From Bog-756 sp963696495 (GTDB lineage: Bacteria > Actinomycetota > Acidimicrobiia > Acidimicrobiales > RAAP-2): DNA of 64,000 bases. Shown here piece after piece: positions 29,416 to 38,734 of the stretch. The position numbers and the translations under genes are program-made. Under the pieces are notes generated by a model. It had not been told where the DNA came from, ran no database searches, and was given only the letters and a program-made list of their open reading frames with translations. The stretch lies in the NCBI GenBank assembly GCA_963696495.1, contig CAVOKJ010000007.1:62001-126000 (forward strand), read 5' to 3'. The number at the start of each line of letters is the position of its first letter. Position 1 is the stretch's first letter.

Positions 29416-30410
29416 CGTGACTCCTTCTCGCGGCGCGGCAACGCCCCGATCGCAAGGCCGGTACTGACCACCCCGATCCCCACCAGCAACCACGGGAAGG
29501 AACCGAGTCCGGACAGCCCCACGGCGCGGGTGGATGTATCGAGATCGTTGAGCGCGTCAAAGTTGCCGGTGTTGTCGTTGATGACTCCGACAAGCGATGC
29601 GAGATCGGACGAGATCCGCGGCCAGTCTTTGACCAACGCGGTGATGGCAGTGGCGGACTGCCCGGCGTGCGGGACACCGCGGAACGTCGTGGAGAGGTCA
29701 CCGTCTGCGCCCACGAGGACGATGAAGTCGTTCTGGAGCTGGCGGACCTCGTGGGGCGTCATGACCGGGGCGAGGGAGTGCACCATCCGCTGACCGGCTT
29801 GTGCGCCGCCGAAGAGGCCGCTCACGAAGGGGTAGACGGCAATCGCCGCCGAGGCCACGATGACCAGTATCGCCGCGGGCCAGGCCCGGCTGCGCCGGCC
29901 GGCGAGCATCACACAGCCCCCGTAGATGTCGACGATCCCACAGATCACGATGAGGAAGGGGATTCGATCGAATCCACCGATCCGGGCGACCTGTTGGTAG
30001 TCGCCTCGAGCCCCCTCCACGCGATCGAGGAGACCGGAGGCTCGTCCCACGATGGCCGTCGACTGGCCGCGGAACTCATCGATCCCGGGGTACCGCCCGC
30101 TCGGGACGTGCTGGGCACGGTAGACGGTGTCGATGCCGGTCGCGCCATTTCGCAGGATGTGGATGTCGCTGCCGTACCGGGCCAGGACGTCGGACTGCAT
30201 GTGCGGGGCGAACTGCTCGATCATCTGCTCGCCGGCCGCGGTCTTGGCGAACAGGCCTCCGATGATGGGTCCGAGCACCAGGAGGACGCCGAGCCCGATG
30301 AGACCCAGGGCGGGCCCCTTCGGGCGGCGCAGGGGTGCCGCCACCCCGGCGGTGACCGGCGGCGCCGACGGCAGCTCGAGCGTGAGCAGAGGCTCACCGA
30401 GTGTGGTCAT
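29412..30410 (-). CDS. Four-helix membrane protein with internal duplication
   Basis: 332 residues from ATG 30410 (GTGGGGA upstream). Four hydrophobic helices lie at about residues 33-52, 150-170, 180-202 and 305-323. The two halves look like tandem copies: each has a helix ending GGLF or SGLF, then A..G..M....AP.M....V......I.VL and a soluble extracytoplasmic stretch of about 90 residues before the next helix. I do not recognise the family. It is the first gene of the operon with a secreted paralog and an ABC-2 transporter, with ATGA overlap to the next gene, and is likely a partner of that complex. Confidence 0.8.
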   Translation of the reverse strand: MTTLGEPLLTLELPSAPPVTAGVAAPLRRPKGPALGLIGLGVLLVLGPIIGGLFAKTAAGEQMIEQFAPHMQSDVLARYGSDIHILRNGATGIDTVYRAQHVPSGRYPGIDEFRGQSTAIVGRASGLLDRVEGARGDYQQVARIGGFDRIPFLIVICGIVDIYGGCVMLAGRRSRAWPAAILVIVASAAIAVYPFVSGLFGGAQAGQRMVHSLAPVMTPHEVRQLQNDFIVLVGADGDLSTTFRGVPHAGQSATAITALVKDWPRISSDLASLVGVINDNTGNFDALNDLDTSTRAVGLSGLGSFPWLLVGIGVVSTGLAIGALPRREKESR

Positions 30411-31088
30411 GAACAGTCCCCACAGGGTTGACCGTCGTGCCCGGGGGTGGGCGGCGCCTCGGTGCCCGTCAGCAGACCGCTGGCCATGGTGCTGTTGCCG
30501 AAATGCACGCCGATGAACCTCATCCGCCCACTGATCCGGGCCGACCGGCCCGGGCCGGACCGCCCGAGCCACCGGACACGAATTCGCCGCTCACCACCCG
30601 GTGACCCCCTGCCCACATCCCGTGGAACTGCGCCGACTCAATTCCACCCACCGTCCGCTTTCTCATCGTGAATGCCGCTCTCGTGGCACGGATGGGCAAC
30701 GATCCGCGTCGCAAGACCAGGCAACCCCATCGTTCCGATCGGGATTGCCAAGAATAGACGCCAGGCGCCCCCGTGTCATCTTCGACAGGACTCGGCCGAG
30801 GCGTTGCGCTGGGGCGCGGTCGGGGACGCCCGACGAGCGGCTGCACCCGCCGGCGAGCGGGTCTCTTTCTGGGCAATGGGGTCCTGGACAGCATGCCCGT
30901 GTCCCGCCGGCCCGCGGCGCACGACGGCTCCGCCCGGACCGGCCAGGACGGATGCCGGATCGGGCCCGGGGGATGGCCGTGGCGGACGGGCCCGATCTCG
31001 TTAGGCTCGATGACCACATGTCAGACGGCAAGCGGGAACCGGTGCCTCCATCCTCGCCGGTCACCAGCTGAGGCAGGAGGGACACATC
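30411..31088. other. Intergenic region between divergent operon and TolB-like gene
   Basis: About 680 bases between divergent genes. It must hold both promoters. Several open frames cross it, but none has a recognisable product or a ribosome binding site I trust; a 47-codon minus-strand frame starting near 30667 is the least bad. No repeat or hairpin stands out. Confidence 0.4.
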
Positions 31089-32658
31089 GTGAATGTCCAC
31101 CCGAGACGCAAGGTCTGGCACGGTGCCGTATTCGCCCTGGCACTCTGCATGGCGTTGGTCACGGTCGCCGGTCGGTCCGGTGCCGACACCTCCCCGCTCG
31201 GTCCCTACCTCGGTGCACCATTCACCATCGAGCACAACGGCTACGCCTTCGGCCAGGCGGCGTCATGGAGCCGCGACGGCAGGGTCCTCTCCGGCCAGTT
31301 GGACAGTGCCGGGGTGAGCCAGATCTATCGCTCGAACCTCGACGGCCGGGACCAGCAGTGCCTCACCTGCCGGACGGTCCAGGGTCCCAATGCCTTCCCC
31401 CAGGAGCGTCCACAGGCCGACTGGATCCTGTTCGACTCCTACGGCCAGCAGCCGGTGCATACTGGCTCCCCCGGCTTCGGCGGCTACGGCGGCGACCTCT
31501 ATGTCATGCGCGAGGACGGTTCCCATCCCTACCGGTTGACGACGAACTCCGATCCCGACGACGGCAAGCCGTACCCACCGTCGGGCGGGGTGCCCTACGA
31601 CAACTTTCACGCCTACTGGTCCCCGAACGGCAGACAGATCGTGTGGACCCATACCGAGGCCTATCCGCTCTCGGAAGGCGGGCAGACCTGGGAGATGCTG
31701 GTCGGCGACTTCACCGTCACCCACGGGGTGCCCTCGCTCCAGGACGTCCAGGTCGTGGGCAAGCCCTACGGCGTCTACGAGACGCAACCATGGGCACCCG
31801 ACGGCAGCGGCTTCCTGTTCTCGGCCGCCGGCGGCCTCACCTCGCCCTTTCAGTCGTCCGATCCGGGCTGGGGGCATCTGCAGCTCTACTTCATGCGTCT
31901 GTACGGCCCGGGCGCCTCACCCTCCCACCCGGAGGTGACCCAGATCAGCGACGACACACCCGCCTACAACGAGCAGGCCGTCGTTCACCCCGGACATGAG
32001 GACGGTCATCATGATGTCCAACCGCAGCAAGCCCCAGAATTCCTGGTACGACCTGATCGTCTCGGCGGCGATGCGAACGGGTTTCGACGCTCCGGACACG
32101 GGCTCGACGCAGACGCTCCAATTCCTGTCCGACTTCATCGGCCCGGACTTCAACTCCGACCTGTACGCGGTCGACGTTCGGACCAGGGCGATCAGGCAGC
32201 TGACGAGCTTCCCCAACGGGGTCGTGCCCGAGTTCTACTGGAACCGCGCCTACTCGAAGATCATCGTCGGAGTCGAAACCAAGCACGGGACCCAGGTCGT
32301 CCCGCAGACCTGGATCGGGCAGTTCGGCGGCATCACCACCAGCGAGCGGCAGGTCCCCGGACAGGTGCCGGCACCCGGACTGACCGGCGAGCCGGTCGAC
32401 ATGGCCCGAGTCGGATCCCAGGCCCAGGAGGTCCGGGATCCGGGGCCGACCGACAACGCATCGATTGCTGTCTCCCCGCCGAGCGTCGAGGGCGTGGCCG
32501 AGCCGCACGCCACCGTGTCGAGCGACAAGCCGACGGTGCCGAGCGTCACGGATACGTACGCGGCGATATGGCTGCACGATCTCGCCACGCTCTCCGAGGA
32601 GTCGGGACAGTCGTTTTCCAATCCGCCACTGCTCGGAGCCGTCGGCCAGTTCGGCTGA
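31089..32658 (+). CDS. Exported TolB/WD40-like beta-propeller protein, apparent +1 frameshift
   Basis: GTG 31089 follows GGAGGGACAC and starts a signal peptide (VFALALCMALVTVAG). The first frame, to about 31993, reads PD40-like repeats: ASWSRDGRVLSGQ, LYVMREDGSHPYRLTTN, YWSPNGRQIVWTH, WAPDGSGFLFSA and YNEQAVVHPG. The sequence then continues in the next frame as MRTVIMMSNRSKPQ ... LYAVDVRTRAIRQLTSF to 32658. A +1 shift at about 31990-31996 joins the next blade without loss, giving about 522 residues. The C-terminal part is Pro/Ser-rich. Family members are TolB-like propellers; the role of this exported one is unknown. Sequencing error or pseudogene cannot be told apart here. Confidence 0.75.
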
Positions 32659-32671
32659 CGGCTCGACGGCG

Positions 32672-33562
32672 TCAATTCCAGAAGGAGCCCACCGCGTCAG
32701 CTTCAGCTCCCCCGATCCTCCGGCCTTCACGTGCCGCCGGGCCCCGGGTCGAGGGCGCTAGTGGATTCGTGCCGAAGGCGGCGATCGAGGCGTCGTCGGC
32801 ATAGATGACGTGGACATCGGCGGGCGACAGCTGGTCGATCTCGTCGTCGAGGTTGCCCCATGGTTGCGGCGCGGCCGCCTGCGACGGGGTGATGACCAGG
32901 ACCCGATCACAGCCGGCAGCCAGATCGGCATTGGTGCCCGACCGCACCCCTCCATCGATGAAGCGGCGACCGTTGATGGTGACCGGCGGCCAGACGCCGG
33001 GGACGGCGCAGCTGGCCGCGACGGCGTCCACGAGGTCGACGCCCGAATCCCTCGTGAACACCACCGGGTCTCCCGTCTCCGCATCGACCGCCGTCACCAG
33101 GAGGTTTCCCTCGGGCCAGTGGCCGTCGGGTAACCGCGCCGCGACGGCGCGGCGACGGGTCGGCTCGCTCACCGTTGGCGTTTCGAGCGCCAGGGTGCCG
33201 ATTCGCCGTCGCATGTCCTCTGGACCGGCGGCACCGGTCGCGGCCGTCACGAAGCGGGCCATGAGTTCCTCGAGGTCCAGCTCCACGTCGAGTTCACTGG
33301 AGTGCTCGCTCAGTTGGGCCGAGTACAGATCGTCGATCGGGGACCCGCTGGTTATCTGCGCGGCGACAGCCGACCCGGCCGAGGTGCCGATGACGACATC
33401 CGCCCCCCGCAGACCGGCCAACAACCCAGGGTCCCCGTCCCCGATCCCACGGAGCACACCGAGCTCCCAGGCGATTCCGGCCACGCCCCCTCCGGCCAGG
33501 ACCAGGGCACGCTTCACCGTGACGACACTTCTCGTTGACCGAGCTCCATCGCCCTCAACCAT
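32672..33562 (-). CDS. Patatin-like phospholipase
   Basis: 296 residues from ATG 33562; a GTG at 33517 (start of VKRALVLAGGGVAG) would give a tighter N-terminus. Motifs: oxyanion loop GGGVAG, nucleophile serine in GTSAGS, and the catalytic Asp in FIDGGV. These make the Ser-Asp dyad of patatin acyl hydrolases, which cleave phospholipids or other lipid esters. No signal peptide, so it is cytoplasmic. It is convergent with the TolB-like gene (14 bases apart). Confidence 0.9.
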   Translation of the reverse strand: MVEGDGARSTRSVVTVKRALVLAGGGVAGIAWELGVLRGIGDGDPGLLAGLRGADVVIGTSAGSAVAAQITSGSPIDDLYSAQLSEHSSELDVELDLEELMARFVTAATGAAGPEDMRRRIGTLALETPTVSEPTRRRAVAARLPDGHWPEGNLLVTAVDAETGDPVVFTRDSGVDLVDAVAASCAVPGVWPPVTINGRRFIDGGVRSGTNADLAAGCDRVLVITPSQAAAPQPWGNLDDEIDQLSPADVHVIYADDASIAAFGTNPLAPSTRGPAAREGRRIGGAEADAVGSFWN

Positions 33563-33735
33563 AATGAGGATCGGGGCCCCTCTCGCGCCTGTCGCGGCCC
33601 CGGGCTGCTGACCTGGCCCACCCACCGGACTCGGCCGAAGCGACCGCGGGCCCGGCTGCTGAGGGGTGTCCGGAGGTAGGGTGAGCGTCAGGCAACGCAG
33701 GTGCCCGACCTTATTCAGCTGCTCAGGGGGTTGCC

Positions 33736-35358
33736 GTGGTCCATCGCCCGATCGCCACGTCAGGGAAGATGCTGACGGCTGCCGCAGTCGCGCTCTTGCT
33801 CCTGGTCGGTGTCTGGCAATCCCTCGGCGCCCATCCGGCTGGGGCCGCCACTGCGGATGGACCGACGCCCTCGCTCTTCGCCTGGGGATACAACGGCTCC
33901 GGACAGCTGGGAAATGGATCCACCGTCAATTCGAGCGACACCCCCGTACGCGTCTCGTTTCCGGCGGACGTGATCCCGACTGCGGTCGCCGGGAACTACA
34001 GCGACGGTTACGCCATCGGATCGGATGGACACCTCTACGCCTGGGGAAGTGGCGAGGCGCTGGGGGATGGCCACCGTGACCACAGTTCGAGCAAGCCCGT
34101 AGTAGTGGACCTTCCGGCCGGGGTCACGCCGGTGGCGATCGCCGCGGGCGACGGAACCGGCACGGATGGGTACGCGGTCGGCTCCGACGGCAATCTCTAC
34201 GCCTGGGGGGACAACACCTATGGCCAACTCGGCGACGGTGGTAGCGGTGGGCATACGAACGTGCCGGTCCGGGTCTTGATGCCCGCCGGGGTCACCCCGA
34301 CCGCCGTCGCGTCCGCCGGTAACTCCAGTTACGCCATCGGCTCGGACGGCAACGTCTATGCCTGGGGTTACAACCAGTTCGGCGCACTCGGAATCGGCTC
34401 AGACGCCAACCCGGCCACGGGCACGGACACCCCGACCAAGGTGCTACTCCCGTCCGGGGTGTCCGCCGAAACCATCACGGCCAACGGCCAAGAGACCGAC
34501 TATGCCAGCGCCTACGCCATCGGCTCCGATGGCGAGCTCTACGGCTGGGGCGACAATGCATCCGGGCAACTCGGCGTCGGAGCGCTGGGTACCGGCCCCG
34601 AGAACTGCCAGGACCTTCAAGCCGATCCTTCCAGCGATGCACCGGTACCGGTGACCCTGCCCGTAGGCATCACTCCGGCGAGGATCGCGGCAGGCATCTA
34701 CGACGGCTACCTGCTGAGCACCGACGGCACCCTCTACGGCTGGGGAGGAAACGCCGGCGGGGAGCTCGCTTCCGGCTCGCCGACGGACTGCATACCGGCA
34801 CCGACCCAGATCCTCCTTCCCGCGGGTGTCACCCCGACGTCGATCGAGGCAGGTCAGGACGACGGCTACTCCATCGGCTCCGATGGCAGCCTCTACGCCT
34901 GGGGTGCCAATGTCGACGGCGAGCTCGGTGACGGCCTTTCCTCGGGCCCGGATCTCTGCGGACAGAGCTCGTGCAGCACGTCACCTGTGCCGGTCCTTCT
35001 CCCAGCTGGCCCGATCGACACGGTCAGCGGAGGATTCGTCACTCCGTACGCCATCGTCCCGGCCGCCAGCAACCAATTCCGGATCACCACCTCGTCACTG
35101 CCCTCCGGCACCGTCGGCCAGCCCTACTCGTTCCAGCTCCAGGCCACGGGGGGAACCCCGCCCTACGCCTGGAACAAGTACCCGCCGAAGGGCCAAGGAG
35201 TCCTTCCGATCGGGCTCCACCTGTCGAAGAGCGGCCTCATCTCGGGCACGCCGAGGCGGGTGGGCACCTACCCGATCATCGTCAAGTGCATGGAGGCGAC
35301 ACCGCATCCACACGTGACCCAAGTGACAGAGGAACTCACGCTCACCATCGGGTCGTAG
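33736..35358 (+). CDS. Secreted RCC1-repeat protein with C-terminal Ig (He_PIG-like) domain
   Basis: 540 residues from GTG 33736 (AGGGGG upstream). Signal peptide to about residue 37 (AAAVALLLLVGVWQSLGAHPAGAA). About seven RCC1 repeats follow, each with YAIGSDG.LYAWG.N..GQLG.G and an intervening LPAGVTPTAIA strand; these should close a seven-bladed propeller. The last 90 residues are an Ig-like module (ITTSSLPSGTVGQPYSF ... GLISGTPRRVGTYPI). It is the intact counterpart of the frame-broken RCC1 gene at 5068-6368. Unusual cysteines occur in blade loops (CQDLQ, DCIPA, DLCGQSSCS). Confidence 0.92.
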   Translation: MVHRPIATSGKMLTAAAVALLLLVGVWQSLGAHPAGAATADGPTPSLFAWGYNGSGQLGNGSTVNSSDTPVRVSFPADVIPTAVAGNYSDGYAIGSDGHLYAWGSGEALGDGHRDHSSSKPVVVDLPAGVTPVAIAAGDGTGTDGYAVGSDGNLYAWGDNTYGQLGDGGSGGHTNVPVRVLMPAGVTPTAVASAGNSSYAIGSDGNVYAWGYNQFGALGIGSDANPATGTDTPTKVLLPSGVSAETITANGQETDYASAYAIGSDGELYGWGDNASGQLGVGALGTGPENCQDLQADPSSDAPVPVTLPVGITPARIAAGIYDGYLLSTDGTLYGWGGNAGGELASGSPTDCIPAPTQILLPAGVTPTSIEAGQDDGYSIGSDGSLYAWGANVDGELGDGLSSGPDLCGQSSCSTSPVPVLLPAGPIDTVSGGFVTPYAIVPAASNQFRITTSSLPSGTVGQPYSFQLQATGGTPPYAWNKYPPKGQGVLPIGLHLSKSGLISGTPRRVGTYPIIVKCMEATPHPHVTQVTEELTLTIGS

Positions 35359-35523
35359 CACCGACTCGTAGCGTCGATTCGTGGCGCCGACGCACAACAC
35401 AGACCACCGTCGGCCGGGCCGGCCCTCCAGCGCTACCGTTGGGTCATGGACGGATCGCCGAGGGGAAGGGTCCTGCCCATCCGTCACCAAAGTTCCGCCC
35501 GAACCACCTGGCAGGCGTAGGCC

Positions 35524-36381
35524 TTGAGGACCCGGGCCATCGACGAGGTCGTGGCCGGAATACCAGGTAGCTGGCCCCTCGTCGTGGTGGGGATAGCCGC
35601 CGCCGTGGTGCTTCTCATCCTTGTCGTCAGCGCCGCCCACCCGGCGGGGCCGGCACGGCGGCGGAAGCGTCACGCAGCCGCACAACAGGCACTCTCGGTC
35701 CGACTGTCCCATGAACCCCACGGCTCTGCGGCCGCCTCGGCCGACAAAGTGACGCGTCGCCGCCTCCGCCACCTCGAGCGGGCCCTGCTCCCGAATCTGT
35801 CGGAGTCCCAGCGGCACTGGTTCGACAGCAACCTGGACGACGGGCGGTACCGGCAGGCCGTCGAGTCGTTGGCCAGGTGGACCATGGACTCACGGCTACC
35901 GGTCCCTCAGTCGGCCCGCGACGAAATGCTCTCGATCGCCACCTCGCTCGGCATCAAAGGGACGATGTTGGGGATCCTCCACAGCCATGACCTCGAGTCG
36001 CATCACGCACTGCACTCCGAGGTGAACGGCAAGCCGGGGATCGACCTGCCCCTGCCGGAGTTCGAGCAGCTGGTCGGCGACGCGGTCGACTCGCTCCCCG
36101 AGGAGTTCCGGAAGGCGATGACCAATGTGGTGATCACGATCGAGGAGGAGGCCGAGGGACGGGGCCTCTTCGGCCTCTACCGGGGCGTCCCCCTCACCAA
36201 GCGCTACTACGGCACGTGGTATGCGAATCCCGACCAGATCTTCATCTACCGGAAAACGATCTGCGAACACTGCCGCACGATGGAGGACGTGGCGGCCTTG
36301 GTCCACAGGACAGTGGTTCACGAGATCGCCCACCACTTCGGGATCAGCGATCTCCGCCTCCAGGAGCTGGGATGGGGATAG
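35524..36381 (+). CDS. Membrane-anchored zincin (minimal metallopeptidase family) protein
   Basis: 285 residues from TTG 35524; a GTG at 35551 is possible. One N-terminal transmembrane helix (LVVVGIAAAVVLLILVVSA), a basic helical segment, a middle domain of about 100 residues, and a C-terminal minimal zincin of about 115 residues. The zincin has FRKAMTNVVITIEEE, LFGLYRGVPLTKR and the metal motif HEIAHHFG followed by ISDLRL. Proteins of this last type usually stand alone at about 120 residues, so the N-terminal fusion is notable. The usual third ligand after HExxH is an Asp, here in GISD. Substrate unknown. Confidence 0.8.
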   Translation: MRTRAIDEVVAGIPGSWPLVVVGIAAAVVLLILVVSAAHPAGPARRRKRHAAAQQALSVRLSHEPHGSAAASADKVTRRRLRHLERALLPNLSESQRHWFDSNLDDGRYRQAVESLARWTMDSRLPVPQSARDEMLSIATSLGIKGTMLGILHSHDLESHHALHSEVNGKPGIDLPLPEFEQLVGDAVDSLPEEFRKAMTNVVITIEEEAEGRGLFGLYRGVPLTKRYYGTWYANPDQIFIYRKTICEHCRTMEDVAALVHRTVVHEIAHHFGISDLRLQELGWG

Positions 36382-36418
36382 CCGGGCCGTCTCGGTTCAT
36401 CGTCCGACCGTCACATGG

Positions 36419-37327
36419 TCAGCCAGCCGCGGCACTCACTCCTTGGCCACCGGCCATTCCCACGATATCGAGCACGTTGGTCATCACTTCACCGAACGCA
36501 TCCGGATCGGCGATCAGCCAGCTGTGCGTACCGGGCACGGTGACGACTTCGGGATTGCCCAATGTGGCACACATGTCCTCGAAGGAGTCACGCGTGATGA
36601 TCTGGTCTCGCTGCCCCCAGAGCACCACGACCGGCAACTTGCGCATGCGCAGCTCATCGAGCTCGGCGGTCATGTCCGCCCGACGGGCCAGACCTGCCGC
36701 CTTCCAGAAGGTCCTCGGGTCGCGCAGCAGATTGGGCAACGCCTCGGCCACCACCACCGGGAGCACCCGCCTCCCCTGACGCACCGGGAACAGGTCGGCC
36801 GGCAGATGGAGGCCCCAATCCCACAGCGGCCGCTGGGCCATCGAGCGCAGCGCCGATCCCTCCCCGGTCCACGACGAGCCGCCGACGGAATTGACCAGCA
36901 CCAGGGCCCGGACCTTGTCCGCGTGATCGTGGGCGAGCTGGATGGCGACACCGCCGCCGAAGGAGTGGCCCATCACCAGCGCGGGTTGCTCGACGCCCGT
37001 CGCCACCAGGAACCCACTGGCCCAGTCGGCATACCCGGCGAAGTCGGTGGATTCGCCAGGGAGGGCGCCGGTACCGCCGAACCCCGGTAGAGCCGGGGCC
37101 AACACGTGGAGCCCGGCCGTCACCAGGCGCGACAGCGCTCGCTTGTACACCTTGTGGTCGAGCCCCCAACCGTGCAGGAACAGGACCGGGGGACCGGTGC
37201 CGGCCTCGCCGTAGAGCGCCACCCGTCCGTCGACCGTGGTGCGCTTCCAGGTGAGCCAGCCCGCGTCGCGAGGCAGCTTCTCCGGAGGGGAGCACTCACC
37301 TCCCGGCGAAGACGCGACTTCGTCCAT
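36419..37327 (-). CDS. Alpha/beta hydrolase
   Basis: 302 residues from ATG 37327; a GTG at 37351 is an alternative. Alpha/beta hydrolase fold with the oxyanion HGWG in FLHGWGLDHKVY, nucleophile Ser in GHSFGGG, Asp in WGQRDQI and His in PGTHSWL. The cap region between about residues 150-220 is Trp/Leu-rich. Ester or epoxide hydrolase activity is likely; no neighbour points to a substrate. It is convergent with the zincin gene. Confidence 0.85.
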   Translation of the reverse strand: MDEVASSPGGECSPPEKLPRDAGWLTWKRTTVDGRVALYGEAGTGPPVLFLHGWGLDHKVYKRALSRLVTAGLHVLAPALPGFGGTGALPGESTDFAGYADWASGFLVATGVEQPALVMGHSFGGGVAIQLAHDHADKVRALVLVNSVGGSSWTGEGSALRSMAQRPLWDWGLHLPADLFPVRQGRRVLPVVVAEALPNLLRDPRTFWKAAGLARRADMTAELDELRMRKLPVVVLWGQRDQIITRDSFEDMCATLGNPEVVTVPGTHSWLIADPDAFGEVMTNVLDIVGMAGGQGVSAAAG

Positions 37328-37691
37328 GGCACCAGCATGGTCCCGACCCACCTTCGCCAGCAGGGTCGAAATGCTCTATTTCGTTCGTCCGTCGGACTCC
37401 CAGCGTGCACCGAGGATCGTCGAACACCTCCGACTGCTGCGGTTCGCTCGCTACCCGTGTGAGACGCCTGGTCGGGAGCGAACCGTTGCCGCTCCCCCAC
37501 CGCGTCCACAGTGACCCGTGTCGGCACCGGGTCGGGAGCCGGTCGCCACCCGTCAGGGAACCACCCCCGGAAGTGGCCGCCTTTCATGAGCGGCAGCCCG
37601 TTCTCCGATGACTTTCGGACGGGCCTATCGTCTTAGTTCGCAAGACAGCTCCGGCGGACACGCCGACGGAGAGACAGCGGGGAGGGTATCC

Positions 37692-38129
37692 GTGAGCCGG
37701 GTGAGCACCTATCTGAACTTCAAGGGGACGACCGAAGAAGCCTTCAGCTTCTACAGCTCGGCCTTCGGTACCGAGATCACCGGTGGGATCACCCGCGTGG
37801 GTGATCTGCCGAGCGGGCCGGGAGCGCCGGAGCTTTCCGATGACGAGCGGAAGCTCGTCGCCCACATCGAGTTGCCGATCCTGGCCGGGCACGTCCTGAT
37901 GGGCACCGACATACTCGAATCCATGGGTCACGAACTCAGAGTCGGCAACAACGTCACCATCTGCCTGGAGCCCGACCTCCGAGCCGAGACGGACCGCCTC
38001 TATGCCACGCTCAGTGAGGGTGGCAGCGAATCGACGGGCATGCAGCAGATGCCCTGGGCGTACTGGGGGTGCAGTCTCGACCGCTTCGGCGTCCGGTGGA
38101 TGTTCAACTGCTACGAGCCGGCTCCCTAA
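37692..38129 (+). CDS. VOC family protein (PhnB/glyoxalase-like)
   Basis: 145 residues from GTG 37692 with GGGAGGG upstream; a frame open further upstream lacks a matching site. The sequence STYLNFKGTTEEAFSFYSSAFGTEI at the start and WAYWGCSLDRFGVRWMFNC at the end match the PhnB-like (YjdN/DUF1428-like) branch of the vicinal oxygen chelate fold. The branch binds no or weak metal and has no proven reaction. Alone in its transcription unit. Confidence 0.85.
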   Translation: MSRVSTYLNFKGTTEEAFSFYSSAFGTEITGGITRVGDLPSGPGAPELSDDERKLVAHIELPILAGHVLMGTDILESMGHELRVGNNVTICLEPDLRAETDRLYATLSEGGSESTGMQQMPWAYWGCSLDRFGVRWMFNCYEPAP

Positions 38130-38205
38130 GGTTGCGGACCCCCCGCCGGCGTCAGCGGGACGATCGCAGCCCTGGCGGACCCACCGCGGCATTGGCCACG
38201 CATCA

Positions 38206-38658
38206 TCACCTCGACCCTGGGACGTTCGGTCGCTGATCGGGCCGGAGGTCGTCGTAGAAGGGGATGCCCGCCTCGGTCAGGGCGGGCCGCAGCCGGTCCC
38301 GTACCCAGTCCGAGCTGCGATTCTCGATGGTCCACAGGGCATCGTGACCGTCGGCGGTCCTGACGACGACGTCGGTGACGAGCTTCGGCGCCGCCCCCTG
38401 TACGTGCCTGTTCAGAGGAAGACCGGGCATGGCCCTGATCTGGACGTCGGTCTCCCCGAAGGAACGTTCGGACACTTCGACACTCTTGACTTCTGAGAGA
38501 GGGATTCCGTGGGTCAGCGTCACCTCGCCGTGGCCGATCTTGCCATCCCGGATCCAGAGGTGCCTACCGTGCTTGCCCAGAGCCGCAGTGCCCCCCCTGT
38601 AGTGGCACCTGACGGGAGGGCCGATTCTGACGGTGCTGACGTTCACAGGTGCGGCCAT
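38206..38658 (-). CDS. Hypothetical PH-like protein
   Basis: 150 residues from ATG 38658. Beta-rich text: VRCHYRGGTAALGKHGRHLWIRDGKIGHG, IPLSEVKSVEVSERSF, VVVRTADGHDALWTIENRSSDWVRDRLRP, which resembles bacterial PH-like domain proteins (strand, strand, final amphipathic helix). No signal peptide or membrane helix. No ribosome binding site; TAGACC lies six bases before the start. Function unknown. Confidence 0.6.
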   Translation of the reverse strand: MAAPVNVSTVRIGPPVRCHYRGGTAALGKHGRHLWIRDGKIGHGEVTLTHGIPLSEVKSVEVSERSFGETDVQIRAMPGLPLNRHVQGAAPKLVTDVVVRTADGHDALWTIENRSSDWVRDRLRPALTEAGIPFYDDLRPDQRPNVPGSR

Positions 38659-38734
38659 TGACCAGGTCTACCATCCCGCTCGCACCAAGCGACCCGACTC
38701 CGGCCGAGCCGGTAGTTGGCAAGCCGCGCTGCAT

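Noticed and set aside
30520..31017. Minus-strand frame in the gap upstream of the transporter operon.
   Set aside because: No ribosome binding site, no domain, and its composition is that of non-coding high-GC DNA.
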